A stretch of 64,000 bases of DNA, from the NCBI GenBank assembly GCA_026874595.1, contig CM049308.1, forward strand, positions 94,047,624 to 94,111,623, written 5' to 3'. The notes below the pieces were generated by a model that saw only the letters and a program-made list of their open reading frames with translations, did no database searches and was not told where the DNA came from. Position 1 is the stretch's first letter; every line of letters starts with the position of its first letter. Below, in pieces: positions 23,116-38,100 of this stretch. The translations under genes were made by a program, and so were the position numbers. Source of the stretch: Sipunculus nudus. Its lineage: Eukaryota; Annelida; Sipuncula; Golfingiida; Sipunculidae.

Positions 23116-26100
23116 CATATGAAAATTATTTGAACAGTGCTTATAATATAGAAAAAAAAGTTCACAATTAATGCATGTATATGTTTAATCACAACAGAGA
23201 GATGATTGACAGACTAAGCTGATCATTTTATGTCCCATTTGCCTGAGACAAGAATGTTTAAATTAGAGAACCTAATTTTTTTCTAATACTATTTTTTTAA
23301 AATTTAATCATTTTCACATTTGCAATAAATCTTAAGTCCCGAGTGCAAAGGTGCAAGGATTCAATAGCAGGGTAGGGGGAATGTGGGAATTACATCACCT
23401 CTGTATATACATGCAGGACAAACAAAGCCATATTTTCCATTCTGCTGAGGCAGGAAAATAAGGAACAAATGTTTGCATTAGATCCTCACTTTTTTTAATA
23501 CACCAATTTTTTATCAAGTTTATAATTTTTATACATTTCCAATATAACATATATATATTTGGATACAAAAGTTTATTCATAATTCTAAATTGCGTCATCT
23601 GATCATATATCTCAAACTTGTAAGATAACACCACATTATGCATACAAATGTATTTTTTTACCACAAAAATATATCATTTAAATTTGCAAAACAATAACTA
23701 TCTGGATATAATTATTGATTTAGAATTCACAAGTTTAAATTGTGCCTTTATTTATCCATAATGACCCAGTGACCCATTACAAATCAGTTACCCTGCCATA
23801 GCTGTCCTCAAGTGGCCAGGATTGGACTGCCTGTAACATGACAAAGTAAGTGAATCCAATAGAGCCTAAAAAATCAATTCATAAACTAGCCTTATGTTTT
23901 AGCTTTTATTTTCAAATTTCAGATTTAAACAGATTAAATACTTACATATACATGCTGTGAAAATTAAATCAACAGTTATAACAGGAAAAAATGTGCAATG
24001 GTCAAAGTTGGGCAAAATTTAAGGTACTGATTTTATTTTTATGCTAATAACTTAAAAATATTACATAATTCAGATCTAATATTGGGTAGACAATTGAATC
24101 TTGATTACACAAAGTTATACACCTAAAAAAAGTCTCTAGCTTAAAAAATTATCTTGTCAAGTGAGTAAATATCTTTCCTGATTTTTTACCAAGTGCATTA
24201 TGTTTGGGCCCATTACTTAAAGAAATAAACAATACGGACTTAAATTCTGGCATGTGTATAGGAAATATATTGTAGAATATCTTTGGTAAATATTAAGAAA
24301 AAAAGACAAGTGGTTTCGATATTAGGCAGTCCTGAAGAATGATAATAGGTTTTTCCTTACTTTTTCATAAGGAATGAAGCCAGTGACCCAGTTTTCAGTT
24401 TAATTGGGGATTTTGGGGACATCTAACAGTATGCCAAATTTTTGGATTTATAGGTCTAACGTACAGTTTCAAAATGTGCCAATCAAACAGATGGATGAAA
24501 GGTGAGACAGACAATGGACCATAACTACAGCTCAGATGACTTATGGTCAGCTGAGCTAAAAACTCCTGGTGAAAACTCTGCTTTTCAATTGAAATATTTA
24601 AGGAATATGCATGAGGAACTTTAATACACATCTGAGTGACATTGTCAGGTTGATATATTTCTCAGATGTTACAGCAGAATGTTATTTGTCAAAACACCTC
24701 AGGGGGGACAAGGTTTTGTTCGGATAAATGATAATTCTGATCAATTATTCTGCATGAGATTGCACAAGGATTAACCACGGTTGGCATTCCACCAACGAGC
24801 TGCAGAAGTTATCAGATACTGACGAACCCATATTAATAAATCTATATGCCATAATATAAGTTGTGGACAACATTTGTGTTATCTTTTTCATCCATTTAAT
24901 CAACATATAATGTAAAATAATTTACATTATTGTTAGGAGGGCCTGTCTAATTCATGTCATGCATAGCTTCCACAATAACTCAAATGACATGCCTTGACTT
25001 AGAAAATGGACACCAAGGACTGGAAAGTTAATAAAAAAGTTTGGAATAAAATGTCAACTTACAAAAGATTACAATAACAATTGAATAATCAATAATAAGT
25101 GTATCTATATAAATTATTATTTCTAGTATTTTAATGGTCTTGTTTAGCATATGTTTGTTCTGGTTAATCACCCTGGTTACAGCTCAATGAGCGTCGAGAA
25201 CAACGCAAACCAGCGAGTTTTTCATATCACTTGGCAAGGTACACCCATTTATCATCATTATGCATCACAGCCAATCTCTGATCATTTCAGATATTTTCTT
25301 CATTATTCAGATTTTGGGTACACAATCAAATTTTCAGTTCCCAGTTTTCAATACCAGATATGGTATGTGATTTTTTACATGAATGGTGTCTGGATAAATG
25401 ACCCCCTGCTGTACTGTGATATACGTAAAATACTCTCCCAACAAGCAATACACTATGCACGCCTTGACATTGCCTTTTGAAAGTACTGGCAAGTGACATC
25501 TAGCTTTTACTTGCCCTACTTGAATTTTTAGTTGTCCTACTAAAACCAGTGATGGCAGCCAAAAACATATGCTCTTTACACAGCGCTTTACCTATAGGCC
25601 TACTACCTATATCGTAAGTGCTGTTTGTTTTGACCTTGTATCCCAAGTCGCTACACCAGAGGGGAGCACAGTATTTTGGTCCAATCAGATAAGACCCTGT
25701 GCTGGAAGACACAACCTCTATGATTGGCTGAAATGGTCACATGATTAATAAATAACAAATATATATGCTGTTGGCAAAATCTTTTTAGGGGTTGAAGAGG
25801 CCATTTTGTATGAGCTAGACCACCATCTGATTCCATAAATATTTGTGCCCGATATGCAACACACAACTGATGCGACACAGAATCTACATAATTATTAGGA
25901 CGTGTTGCCAGCAAAACTGTTTACCAGCCTTGCAAGGAATACACGGAGCCAATATATATATATGTCAGCGCTGCAAGACTGCAGCACGCCAGGCTTGTGA
26001 GCTGTAATTCAAAGGAACTGTAACAACATAGGCTCCAAGCACACCTCCCTGGCTAGTTTCTGTTTTGCTGGCAACTGATGCATAGCTACGCTAATCGCAT

Positions 26101-29100
26101 CGGTCAATGATGCAAGAATGCAGAGGGAGCAATTAAAATTAAAATTAAAACTAGAATACGGGTAGTCGACAAGCGACTACGTGTATCCGCCTAAATCAGA
26201 GTGGAACGGGTGAAATGAGGCATGGATTGAGTGGCAAGGGGAAATAGAGTGTTGGATATTAGCATGGATGTCTGCAGCCAAATTGTGTATGTAGGTTTCC
26301 CCCCCTACCACAAAATCCAGAAAGCCGTCCAAGTTGTATACATATGCAAAATTTAAGGCAGATAAGTCAAACCACTACATGTATATGAGTGATTTTAGTC
26401 CGTGGCAGACAAACAGATGGACGCTGAGCAAAAATGGTTGCAGGTGACGCCACCAGTTTTTAGTATGATAAAGAGTTATGTGTGAACTATACACATGCAA
26501 AACTTTGGCCCAATCGGTCAAACGGTTCCCAAGATATGAGCTTGTATGTCTGCTGCATAAACTAGAATGCAGGTGGCGCCACCTGTCATAAAATCAAGAG
26601 AGCTGTGGGGGATGTATAAACCTGCAAAATTTTAGGCAGATATGTCAAACCACTGCCGAGATATGAGTGATTTTATCCCATGGCAGACAAAAAGACAGGA
26701 GCTGTGCAAAAATGGCTGCAGGTGGCGCCACCAGTTTTGCGTATGATGAAGAGCTATGTGAGATCTATACACATGCAAAATTTTGGCCCAATCGGTCAAA
26801 CGGTTCCCGAGATATGAGCTTGGATGTCTGCAGCGTAAATGTGAATGTAGGTGGTGCCACCTGTCATAAAATCAGAAAAGCTATCCAGGATGTATAAGCA
26901 TGCTGAATTTCAGGTGAATTAGTCAAGTCACTGCAGGGATATGAGTGATTTTAACCCATGGCAGATGAACAGATGGACACTGTGCAAACATGGTTGCAGG
27001 TGGCGCCACCATTTTTTGTGTATGTTATAAAGCTCTCCAAGGGCTACATTGTGCAAAAAAATTTTCCTGATCAGTCAAACGGTTCCCGAGATATGAGTTT
27101 GGATGTCTGCAGCGTAAACCTGAATGTAGGTGGCGCCACCTATCATAAAATCAGAAAAGCTTTCCAGGATGTTTACGCATGCCGAAATTCAGGTGAATTA
27201 GTCTAGTCACTGCAGAGATATGACTGATTTTAACCCAAGGCAGATGAACAGATGGACACTGTGCAAACATGGTTGCAGGTGGCGCCACCATTTTTTGTGT
27301 ATGTTATAAAGCTCTCCAAGGGCTACATTTGTGCAAAAAATTTTCCTGATCGGTCAAACGGTTCCCGAGATATGTGGGTTTATGTGTGGAAACAGACGCA
27401 CAAACGGACGCAGAGCGCAGAGGAAAGGTCAGAGGTCAAAACAAAATCGGGGCGCAGCAGTTCACATGTGACCCGAACATAATCCCGGGTTTTGTAAAAT
27501 TCCGCCCAGTGGTTACGGAGGAGTTCTCCGGACACCTACGGGGCGGCAGCGGCGGCGGCGGCGTGCAGCTGAAAACAAAGTATCCGCAAAACTCTGTTTT
27601 GGCTTATAAAATAATAGGAAAATCAAGTCTGGGGACTTGAAGACTGCAAGGGAATGTAATAAAACTAGGAGTGAACGTAACATTAGATCATTACTGGAGT
27701 ATAGTCTATCACTGGAATCTATTGGCAGTTTTCCTTTGTAATAATAAGACCATGCTCAAGACTGGGGGAGGGAGATATTACTGAAGGTCACTAAGACAAA
27801 CTCCAACAAGACTTACCTTCAAAGAGTCCATTGGCTTCATTCAATGTGGTGTCCATTGCTTGGTGGACAGTGGTTAGGGCTGTTACCAACTGCCCTGCGT
27901 CCACCTCCATATTGGTCAGGGTCACTGTGGCACCCTCTGGAAAAAAATATATATCAAAATCATGTCTGAGCCTGAAAACTAGGTGAAAATTTGAATACCG
28001 GTACATGGAAACATCATTTTTTTTTATAGTCATGAGGACTTGTGATACAAGCAAATTGACTAATGCATCGCAGTGGTCTTACATGATGTTGCATTCATAT
28101 CATGTTAGTCTTAATATTAGGCTGCAAATGAAGAATTAACAAAAGAGAATACATGTTAACTCACAACCCACTGAAATCAATCTCTATGGTAACCAGTCAT
28201 TTCCTGTATTGCATACAAGTTGGCTGCATCCAGTTACCAGAGCTTGTATGCATGTGGTCAGAAATACGGAGAAATTTACCAATATGCTGAAATTAAACAG
28301 GACTTTTCTCACTCACGTTTGGAGATGTTAGAAAGTATACTAAAATGCTTATGATTAGTCTGGTTTATGTCAACTTTGACAGTGTACTTGTAGGCCATGA
28401 GGCTTTATAAAAAAAATGATGAAAATATTTGAATCCTCATAGAGCCTTATAGTGCGTTCCTTGTGGTAGGATGTAATGGCACTCTGACAGCCAGTGAGCT
28501 GATCATATACTCTCTAATGTCTGCCAGAAGCTGGAATGGTGCTACATGAGGAGTAGAGCACTGGGAAGTAACATAGGCACCCGCTAAATATAAAGTCTAA
28601 ACATGAGAGACAGAATTAGGTATGAACCTGATCATGGTAAGTATCCAAGGGTGGCTTCTGACCAAAATGATAATTAATTTGTCTTCCTTGCTGAAAATAA
28701 TTTTTGCAACAAAATAAATCTGATAAGTGGGCACTGGGCAAACAGTTATGTTCAAAAACATGTTCCCATGACAAAAATGAAGAGTAAATCAGAGCTACTT
28801 CAGTGACAACATTAGATTTAACAAAGAGCAGGAATTACACAGTTTTTATCAGACTTCTTTGTTATTATTTCCTCATTGATGAATGATGACAACTAATTAG
28901 TAACATGTTAAAGGTAACAAGAAAGTAACTTATCACTGGTGATAAACTCTGACATATAAAGAGTGGTTATATGGCATTCAGTGAACTAGACTTAACATTT
29001 AGAATTTAATAGTACCTGTGGTCATTAAACATATATCATTTCTTTTTGAACCAGTCAAATGATCTATTACATAGAGGTGGTACATATTATAATTCTACAG

Positions 29101-32100
29101 CAAGGGCCATTTTTTAAATAAAGCCTTACTCAAGTTTTCACATACCTGTACTTTGTAAGGTGCCTCAGGTAATGACGACGCAGTTTAATCACACGGAATG
29201 ATAACCTGACCCGTCATTGTTTAAAGGTGTATTAAGGGTGCTTTGTCAAGAATAATAAGTAATCAGACAATAATTGTATGACAGCTGATACTCCAGCAAC
29301 ACTCAGAGATAAATGAGGTACAAGGTCCACAGATATTAATACAAACATACAAATACACACACTAACACACACACACACCCTCACATATCAGTCATTTACC
29401 TACACATATACATCAACATATATACTTCATTTTAAATGCAAATGCATGTTTTATCAGTCTTTGCATTCAACAACAATATACATTTTTTTTAATGCACATG
29501 CATAAATTTAAGGGCATTTAAATCTGATTTTAATTTTTTTTTAGGTCTAAATACACACTACATCCAAATATTTTTTATTTGCCACTTATACAATTTTGTA
29601 TATGAAATTACAAAATATAATTATTCATAAGATTGAACACTTTGAAAAGTATTATGAACAAAAACATGATTGAATCACAACTACCAGTAAATTTATTCTT
29701 GTAAGGTAGTTGTACTTTGTCACACTACCTTTATTTGTTTTATGCAGAATTATCCACTATAAGTGCAAGTATACAAATCAAAATTGTGAATTACCCTTGA
29801 CATACATCATCATGAGTAATTCAAACATGCTGAAGTGGCAACATTTTAAAAATGTTAAATAAGAGTTGTATTCAGGTGCATATATGTGTGTATCAATAAC
29901 ACTTTTGACAACTATTGCAGAAAAACAAGTAAATGAGAAAAAGCCAACTGAATCTTCACACATGTTGCTGCAGAACTTGGCCTTTGACAAAATATTAAAC
30001 AACACAATTGCTTTTTTTTTTTAAGAATTTGCATTTGACTCATATTTTAAATTCAAGTACATTTTTCTGAATACAAATATAAATGCACTACATCAGCATT
30101 GCATTTTAATGCAAATGCAGACTCTCAAGATTTCATATTTGCTGCATTTGCAAAATTTAAAGGTAATGATGAAGATTATGACAGGTTGTATTAAAAAATA
30201 TACAGCCACAGATCCATACTTCCATAAGTGCATGAAAAATACATTGATGATAATGAAAGTACATACAGTGTGTTCTAATATTTAAAGAATTAACATATAT
30301 TAATTTACATAAAAATGTACTCCAGAACACCATCAAAAGTAACAGACCTTGAAGAGGTCATTTTTGACACATAAAATACACATACACACAGTAAAATTCA
30401 CCTTTATCAATTAATGTTAACATCAATTGTATAGTCAAACTTACAATAAAATTAGATGAAAAACAAGAACAATTTTGAATTATTCTTATACCGTTTTACC
30501 GACTTACACATAATCATTTTTTTTTTCTTTTAAAAGCATAATATACAAAAGCTGCCAAATTGTTAATAATTGCAGGATTTTTATTGTCATAAGAGATAAA
30601 TAAGAAATTTCCAAAATTGGAAAAGAAAACTCTCTAATATTAATATACAATGGACACTTAATTATGAAGCAATATTAGTTTTTTAACAAAACTTTCACCT
30701 CATTTCAGATAGTAAACACAATTTCTTTGATTCCAATTTCTCAATTTGGAAATTATGTGATGGGCATCTTAATCTAGCTAAACAGATTTTGTGACTATTA
30801 TATTTTACAACATTCAAATATTCCCATTGTTAAGAGTGATTTAAACACAGAGTATGATTCTAAATATTTATCATTTGAAATGTTATTTGTCCATTCTTGT
30901 AAATAAATATCTTCAGTCTTTGGTGTAACTCCAAAAGAAACAGTTCTGTGTATACCCTAAATCATGTGGCACCCAAGTATAACCTAATCCCAGTGAAAAA
31001 AAAGAAAGTTCATGTTTCCTATGTTTTCCTTCCTAATTCATCAAGACAACATAGCTTACTATATATAGTTGTTTCAGATATCTATCTGGTTTCATTCTTA
31101 ACAATTTTGTCCTATACTTAACACATCTAAATACATAATGAATTTTCAATGGCCATTGTTCACATTTGACAAGTGCAGCAGCAGTTGGTGATGAAGAGAT
31201 AACCTGAAGAATATATATGTAACCTTTAGTTTGAACTGATTCAATATTGACACAGTTTCTGTGGTCCCATGATTCACTACCATAAAATTTATAACATTAA
31301 AAAGAACTAGAATATCAGCATAAGCTGACAAAAACCCTCAGCTGACACTATGTTTATGGGTGGTAACATTAACAAGTATGAAATATCTTTTCTCACATGG
31401 ATGTATATCTGTACATATGTCTCTTGTTCAGGTTTTGAACTTGAACTAGAGAGGTATGTAGTAGCTTTGCAAGTCTGGTAAATTAAGTGATACAGACTTG
31501 CATGATGATCAACATTTCCTGTAAAATGAGATGTCTGGAGCAAGACTAAAGGGCACAAATAACCATTCTTTAAACTTTAAACCTCAACACCCTAATGATA
31601 CACAGGTGGGGTGGGGGGATGTCCCCACTCTGTATCACAAGCAGTTACTGTTGCATGTTGCTGACAATGTTCCAAGACCAATTTGATGATAGAAGTCTTT
31701 ATTCAACAGCAAGGGTCTGGGATAATCTCTGGCGAGGCCTACCAGCCTGGCAGGAGATTGTCCGTCTCTCTCTCTCTGAGAGAGTCGCCCAGTCTCCCTC
31801 AAAGCGTGCACTACAGACCAGTTTTGTTTAACATGCAGACATGACCTCATAGATATATATTCATAAAATGACTTCACCATTTTGTCACAAGGAGTATTCC
31901 TGATTGGGTAACAGAAATAAGTGTATCTCTAAATTCGGACACTGATATAACTGCCTCAATGACTTTAGCTTAAATTAACCCAGATGCTATGGTTATTGCG
32001 AAACCAGAATAAATCTAATTTCAGTCCTATCTGGAGGACAGTGCTTACATACACATGTGGAGTCTCATAAAATAACATGTTTTAATTGTGTTCTACCATT

Positions 32101-35100
32101 CCCTCATAAAGACTAAACACATAAGTCATTCTGTGACACTATTTTCGTTTGCACAGACTTAAAATAGGCCCTAATGGTTTGATGTACTGTTCTCTGATTA
32201 AATTGGGACAGAAGCCTGTATGTGGTTGACCGGATGACTGGTTGTCATTGTCATCATTCATTCTTCAGTCTGACATGCCTGAAACCAAGCATGTAATAAT
32301 GAAACAGGAAATATGAAACATTCCTTTAAAAATTTCTTAATAATCAAATATGCCATCGCCTACTTCATAACACTAAGAAACAAAGTACCTACCGGTATGT
32401 TTCATAACGATCCACTCAGTGTCACATCCCTAAAGGTTTGAATGACCAGGTTCTTGTAAATGGTAAACCAAACCAGCTGAACTCATATATACAAACGCTC
32501 CAAAAGATGAATAAGACTTGAGTACACAAAACAAATCAATATATTAAAAAAAGGACACAAATTTCTCTGGAGAGGGTCTCCATACATATAAACACTGATG
32601 ATCACAAGCGGCCAATAAGAAACAAAAATTCACCAAGTCTGTTATGTTCACATGTATATACACAGGGGAGTCCTCTGTTTACACTGCTCCTGATCACATT
32701 ACCATCATGCACATGTGACATCAGAATGCCAAGCCTCTCACATAACAGTTCCCTCTCACTGTGTACAGGCATTAGTTCACTTGTATCTACACAGGGTCAA
32801 ACCACTAATACAGTGAAACTCCCCTAAGTCAGACATTCAAGGGACTCAGGATTTTTTCCGTATTAGTGAGTTGTCCTGTTTAGAGGAGTTTGGCATATTG
32901 CATCAATTCGTCATTGAATGTTTCTAATATCCTATCTTTTTATTTAATGTAAGCCTAATTTGAAACAGTCAACATAAATTTGATTTAAATTGTTTTTAAA
33001 ATAGCTTAAATCTGCACTTGCAATTTATAAAATATAATTATCTAAAAAAAGAAAGAAAAACATCAGCAAGGCCTCGCAATCTAATCTTGGCAGTTTCATT
33101 TCGACGCACCATGCTTCATCTTCTAAGCAAGCGGCAGTTCATGGATGGTCGCACTTGGCTTATTAAAGATTGATTATCAACAGCATCCAGACAGCATAAT
33201 TTTTTTCTAAAGGATATAGTCTTCACCACGCTTTCACCATAACAAAGTGCAAACTGTCACAAACTATAACTATAATACAGGTAGTCGACAAGCCACTACG
33301 TGTATCCGCCAAAATCAGAGGACGGGTGAAGTGAGGCATGGATTGAGTGGCAAGGGGAAACACACATCACATAAACATGATTGTAGGTGGCGCCACCTGT
33401 TATTTGAACGAGAAACTATCCAAGATGTATACACATGCAAAATTTCATGTGGAAAAGTCAAACCACTGCAGAGATATGAGTGATTTTATCCCACAGCAGA
33501 CAAACAGATGGACGCTGTGCAAAAATGGCTACCGGTGGTACCACCATTTTTGTGTATGTTATAAAGATATCCTAGGGGTACATTTGTGTAAATTTTTTTT
33601 CCTGATTAGTCAAACGAGTCCGGAGATATAAGCATTAATGTCTGCAGCGTGAACGTGAAAGTAGGTGGCGCCACCTGTCATAAAATCAAGAAAGCTATGC
33701 GGGATGTATACGCATGTCAAATTTCAGGTAATTTGGTCAAACCACTGAAGAGATATGAGTGATTTTAACCCAAAGCAGACAAACAGATGGATGCTGTGTG
33801 AAAATGGCTGCAGGTGGCGCCACCATTTTTGTGTATGTTATAAAGCTATCCAAGGGCTACATTTGTGTAAAATATTTTTCCTGATAGGTCAAACGGTTCC
33901 CGAGATATGAGCTTGGATGTCTGCAGCGTTAACGTGAAGGTAGGTGGCGCCACCTGTCATAAAATTAAGAAACCTATCTAGGATGTATACGCATGCCGAA
34001 TTTCAGGTGAATTAGTCAAACCATCTCCCGGCAAATATATGAACAAAAATAGAACTTGAAATGTCTGTCCGCTTTAGAGGGTCGTAATATATGCTTGATA
34101 TGCTGGCGGGACGGGAAAGTTTGTCCGTTGTCCGGGATAGTGAGTTGTCCGCTTTACTGAGTTTACATTAAACATAATATAGAGACTAAATTGAAGGGAC
34201 TGAGATTTAGTGTCCGCATTGGTGAGCTGTCCACCTTACTGAGTTGTCCGCAAGTAGGAGTTTCACTGTAGTTCCTCGCCAGAGTATACGTTCGCCCCCT
34301 AAGGCACCATTCACAGAATCACACAGCACTGACAGATGGGCTCAAACCCTATTCTATATGGACTTAGAATAGATGTCTTTAACAGCTGATGTCTCCTGGA
34401 ATCATCAAGCACTAGCTAACTGGATATGTCTCCACACAACTATATCCAGTACCTCAAAATTTTTGCATGTAAATAATGTCCTTGGCCTGTTACTGGAAGG
34501 GCTCACAACAGATATATTTTGCTAATTACCAGTCCGTTGGCTTTTGCAATATTCACTCTAAAGTCGCTTAACGTTATCAATATGGCCCTCCTCAGACACT
34601 GACTATTTACACTTCCAGACATCATCTCTCAGCTGTCCAGACTCTGATGAAAGTAGACTTGCCTCTAGACTGCACACAATCATCAGACTACACCCAAACT
34701 GGCGTGCTGATCAGGCAATTGTAGCAAATTTCTTCTCAACCAGGGTTTTTATGTACTTGCTGACATCACAAGTCCCAACCGTCTTCTGGCATCACATTCT
34801 ATTATGCCAACCGTCAATAATTACATGAATATTAAGATGGGCATGCCTCCAGACACCAAACCCTGAGAAAAGCATTAACTAAGCACGTGTTCATCCTTTG
34901 ATGTCTACAATAAACAACGTTACTATAAAGATCAGCTAGACAGAGACGGCTCCCACAGAATTAAACTGAAATTTACATGAAACAAGGCACATGCACTCCC
35001 TAAATTCTATCGCTAATATCTAAACATGATACTCCATATTAATGTACAACAAATTATAAAACATTATCTGGTTATACTCCCTACTTGAACATGCAATACA

Positions 35101-38100
35101 ATAACTAAGTCACAGTCCTCTGGTGACACCCAGTGGGTCCTGAGAAATAAGCTCCTAAATTTCTTTCTATAATAAGCTCTGTAACATTGAAAAATAGGTC
35201 AAGGTCACCCATCTTTGAACTTGACCGAGATTTTGTTAATATACATCTGCACTGAAAAAATAAAATTCCTGCGATGTGTATCCTTTTTGTGATATCCCGC
35301 TCACAAGGTAAAAGTTGTTGGATGGATGGACAGACAGCTTGGGTGACGTCCATAGCCCATCAGCCTATATAGGCTGAGGGCTAAAAAAGGACTGATCCAC
35401 TGTTAGATATTTATATTTATTAATAAACTGTTTTATCATCATAACTGCTTTATTGGCTCGATTTCCAAACTTTTATTTCATTTTTGACTATCATAGTAGG
35501 AAAACTTATAAAATTTTCCCTTAATATTTGAAACTACTTATTATAATAAGCACTTCAACTTGCTTTCCTTTTTATGTACCATATTTCACATCTTCTCAAG
35601 ACACCATTTCTAAAAAACACAATTTCTGATTTGTCTATATATATAATGGTAACATTCATTCCACAGAGGTCACAAAATATTTCTTATTTATTTGTTTGCA
35701 ACAGTAACCTTCTAACTGTATCTGATATTCATTATTTTTTACATTCATATTCATTGGATTTCATGATCTTGTACATTTTCCTTCTAATCCCTATTTTTAT
35801 AAAGAACATGAAATCATAACTAATGTTGTGTACAGTCAAGAGTTTGGAAAAATATACAAATATTGCATAAATCAACCAGAAGGACAGAAGGACAGAAGGA
35901 CAGAAGCAGACCATTTTAGTAGTCCTCTCCCCTTGCTGCTAGGGGACTAATAAAATTGCTTTGGGCCATTAATGGGCCATGAATATTCTTTTTTCTAAAA
36001 GTGGTATCAATATAACTTTTATTTCTCTTTGAACATTTCCACTGAAATATAAAATATCCAGGTGGTTTGCCATATTGCTGTCTAGATATCTGACTAATTT
36101 CTGTTTGAAATAAATCATAATTTACTTCCGTATCAAGGTGTCAATCAGTATCTACTTGTTTACAATATTCATATTTATGAAGCTCATTTGCAAAATTTAG
36201 ATTTGTATTATTATATTGTCTGTTAATTATTTATAGGAAAATTTTATCCAATCTTCCCCTTTTATAGAAGTGAGTTCTGTCTCTTGTGAGAATTTATTTT
36301 TCTAAAGATTTCATTAAGTGCTGAATAAAAAGTTAATTCTTCCACCTGTGCTTATACTGTTTCCCTTTTGATAAATATTGCATTCAGCTTTGAATTTTGC
36401 TTTTATTTGTTTGTATGTAATGAAATCTACATTTTATTTGTATGTATAAATTTATTCAAAGCTTCACATTTCCCTCTGTTTAACTTACTACATGCCATAT
36501 TCCACCATTCTGGTTGAGCAGTCTTCTTTCTCCAAATTTACAATTTTGCTCTGTAAAGAATTCAAAGTTTCTTTGTAGTAATGCTCCATTTCATATGCTA
36601 GTCATGTTTTTTAAATCAACTACTTTATCAGTAACCATATATACCATCGTTTATTCCTGTACTGAATCCAGTTTTATATTTATCAACATTTTCATCAAAA
36701 TTACTTATTTCCAATTTCAAAATTTAATTGTAAATACATGTGGACCCAACTCTTTCATAAACAAGGGGCCCATGGGTCACGGCGCTCAGCTGTTATATAT
36801 GATAAAAAATAAGATTTGGGAATGAGGCACATGCTGGTTTTGTGTGGTAATAAATATAAGCTTTATTATGAGATGTTGGTGTTTAGCTTATGTATGATTT
36901 TGATAGTATCTAGAGACAAGGAAGAGGATTGATTTCATTTATTTTATTAACAAATGGAGTGCTATTGTCACACAGATTTTGACTTGGCCATATAACCTAT
37001 AAGCAGCACATATAATAAAAGAGTTTAACTATTTATAAAAATTTAATAACAGATATTGTGCCAATATAATTTTTATTAAAAAAATCATAAGAAAATCATA
37101 TGATTTTTTAAAATAAAATATAATGGAAATGATTATTAAAATAATATTATAGAATATATTCATGAATGCATTCATGAATACATTTTGAAAGTATCTGCAC
37201 TGGTATTCAAATACTTTCATTTTTACCTGAATTCCCATTCTTATGCAATCAAATTTTTTAATGCAGTACATATTCATATTCATATTCAAATACATTTGCA
37301 AAGCATTCGCACCATGTCTAGTATTTATTCAGTTTTAGCCAAACAATGATGTTGAGAATCCAGAATATACAAAATTCACAAATTTAAATAATGATCATAA
37401 GTACCTGGTTTTATGGCTTTTATTTATATTAAAAAAAATAAATGTAACATATTCACTTTGGACTACTTTCACATCAATCTACACACTAGACACAGTAGAA
37501 ATCTAGATTAATATTATCAACTGCATCTTTGTCTATCATTAATTTCCTTCATATGATCCCTAATGATTAGTAATGAATAATATGATTTATTTTTTTACCA
37601 TTAAAATTGAACTGAAAAATACCATAGGTGACTGCATGGTGTTATTTGGAATAACACTGACATTAACATTCTATCCATCCATACAAGATTCTTACATCAT
37701 CAGTAATTGCAAGTTAATTTTCTGTTACTCATCAACTAAAAAATTCCTTTCTATTAATTTTGCTTTAATTTGTTATTAAAATCCAATATAAATTTATTAA
37801 TTTATTGTTATGTTGTTTTTCATAACAACTATTAGATGAATTGGGTTGGACACCTTGATCAACTGTGGCTGGGCATTAGCTGCCTGGCTGCCCCAGTGTA
37901 TGTCTCGCCTCAAGCGTGCATAATTTGATGAAAGGTCGACAAGGTCAACATACAGCTGACTGAAGAGGGGCTAGCTAGCCTGGGTCTGACATAGTCTCAT
38001 TAAAACATTAATAAAAGCTACAATATTTTGCCAATTTCTTTCAGCTTTGTAAACTACAAAGATGAAATCCTTATGTGTGCATGATATATAAATTATATCA

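Larger units (their letters stand above)
32430..34460 (+). mobile_element. Dispersed repeat, copy A, split by an insertion
   Basis: 32440-32808 and 34271-34460 together resemble 63470-64000: shared phrases are ctccaaaagatgaataagac, ctccagagag/ctctggagag, tttacactgctcctgat, and cagctgatgtctcctggaat at the far end. The 1.46-kb gap is an inserted TIR element (32811-34268). Class unknown; no RNA polymerase III boxes seen. Confidence 0.6.

Noticed and set aside
25151-25480. 109-codon plus-strand frame
   Set aside because: No domain, no splice context and no codon bias seen; intronic to the SelL-like gene.
31595-31880. Overlapping frames on both strands around a CTCTCTCTCTGAGAGAG hairpin
   Set aside because: No domain recognised and no splice or repeat partner found in the window.
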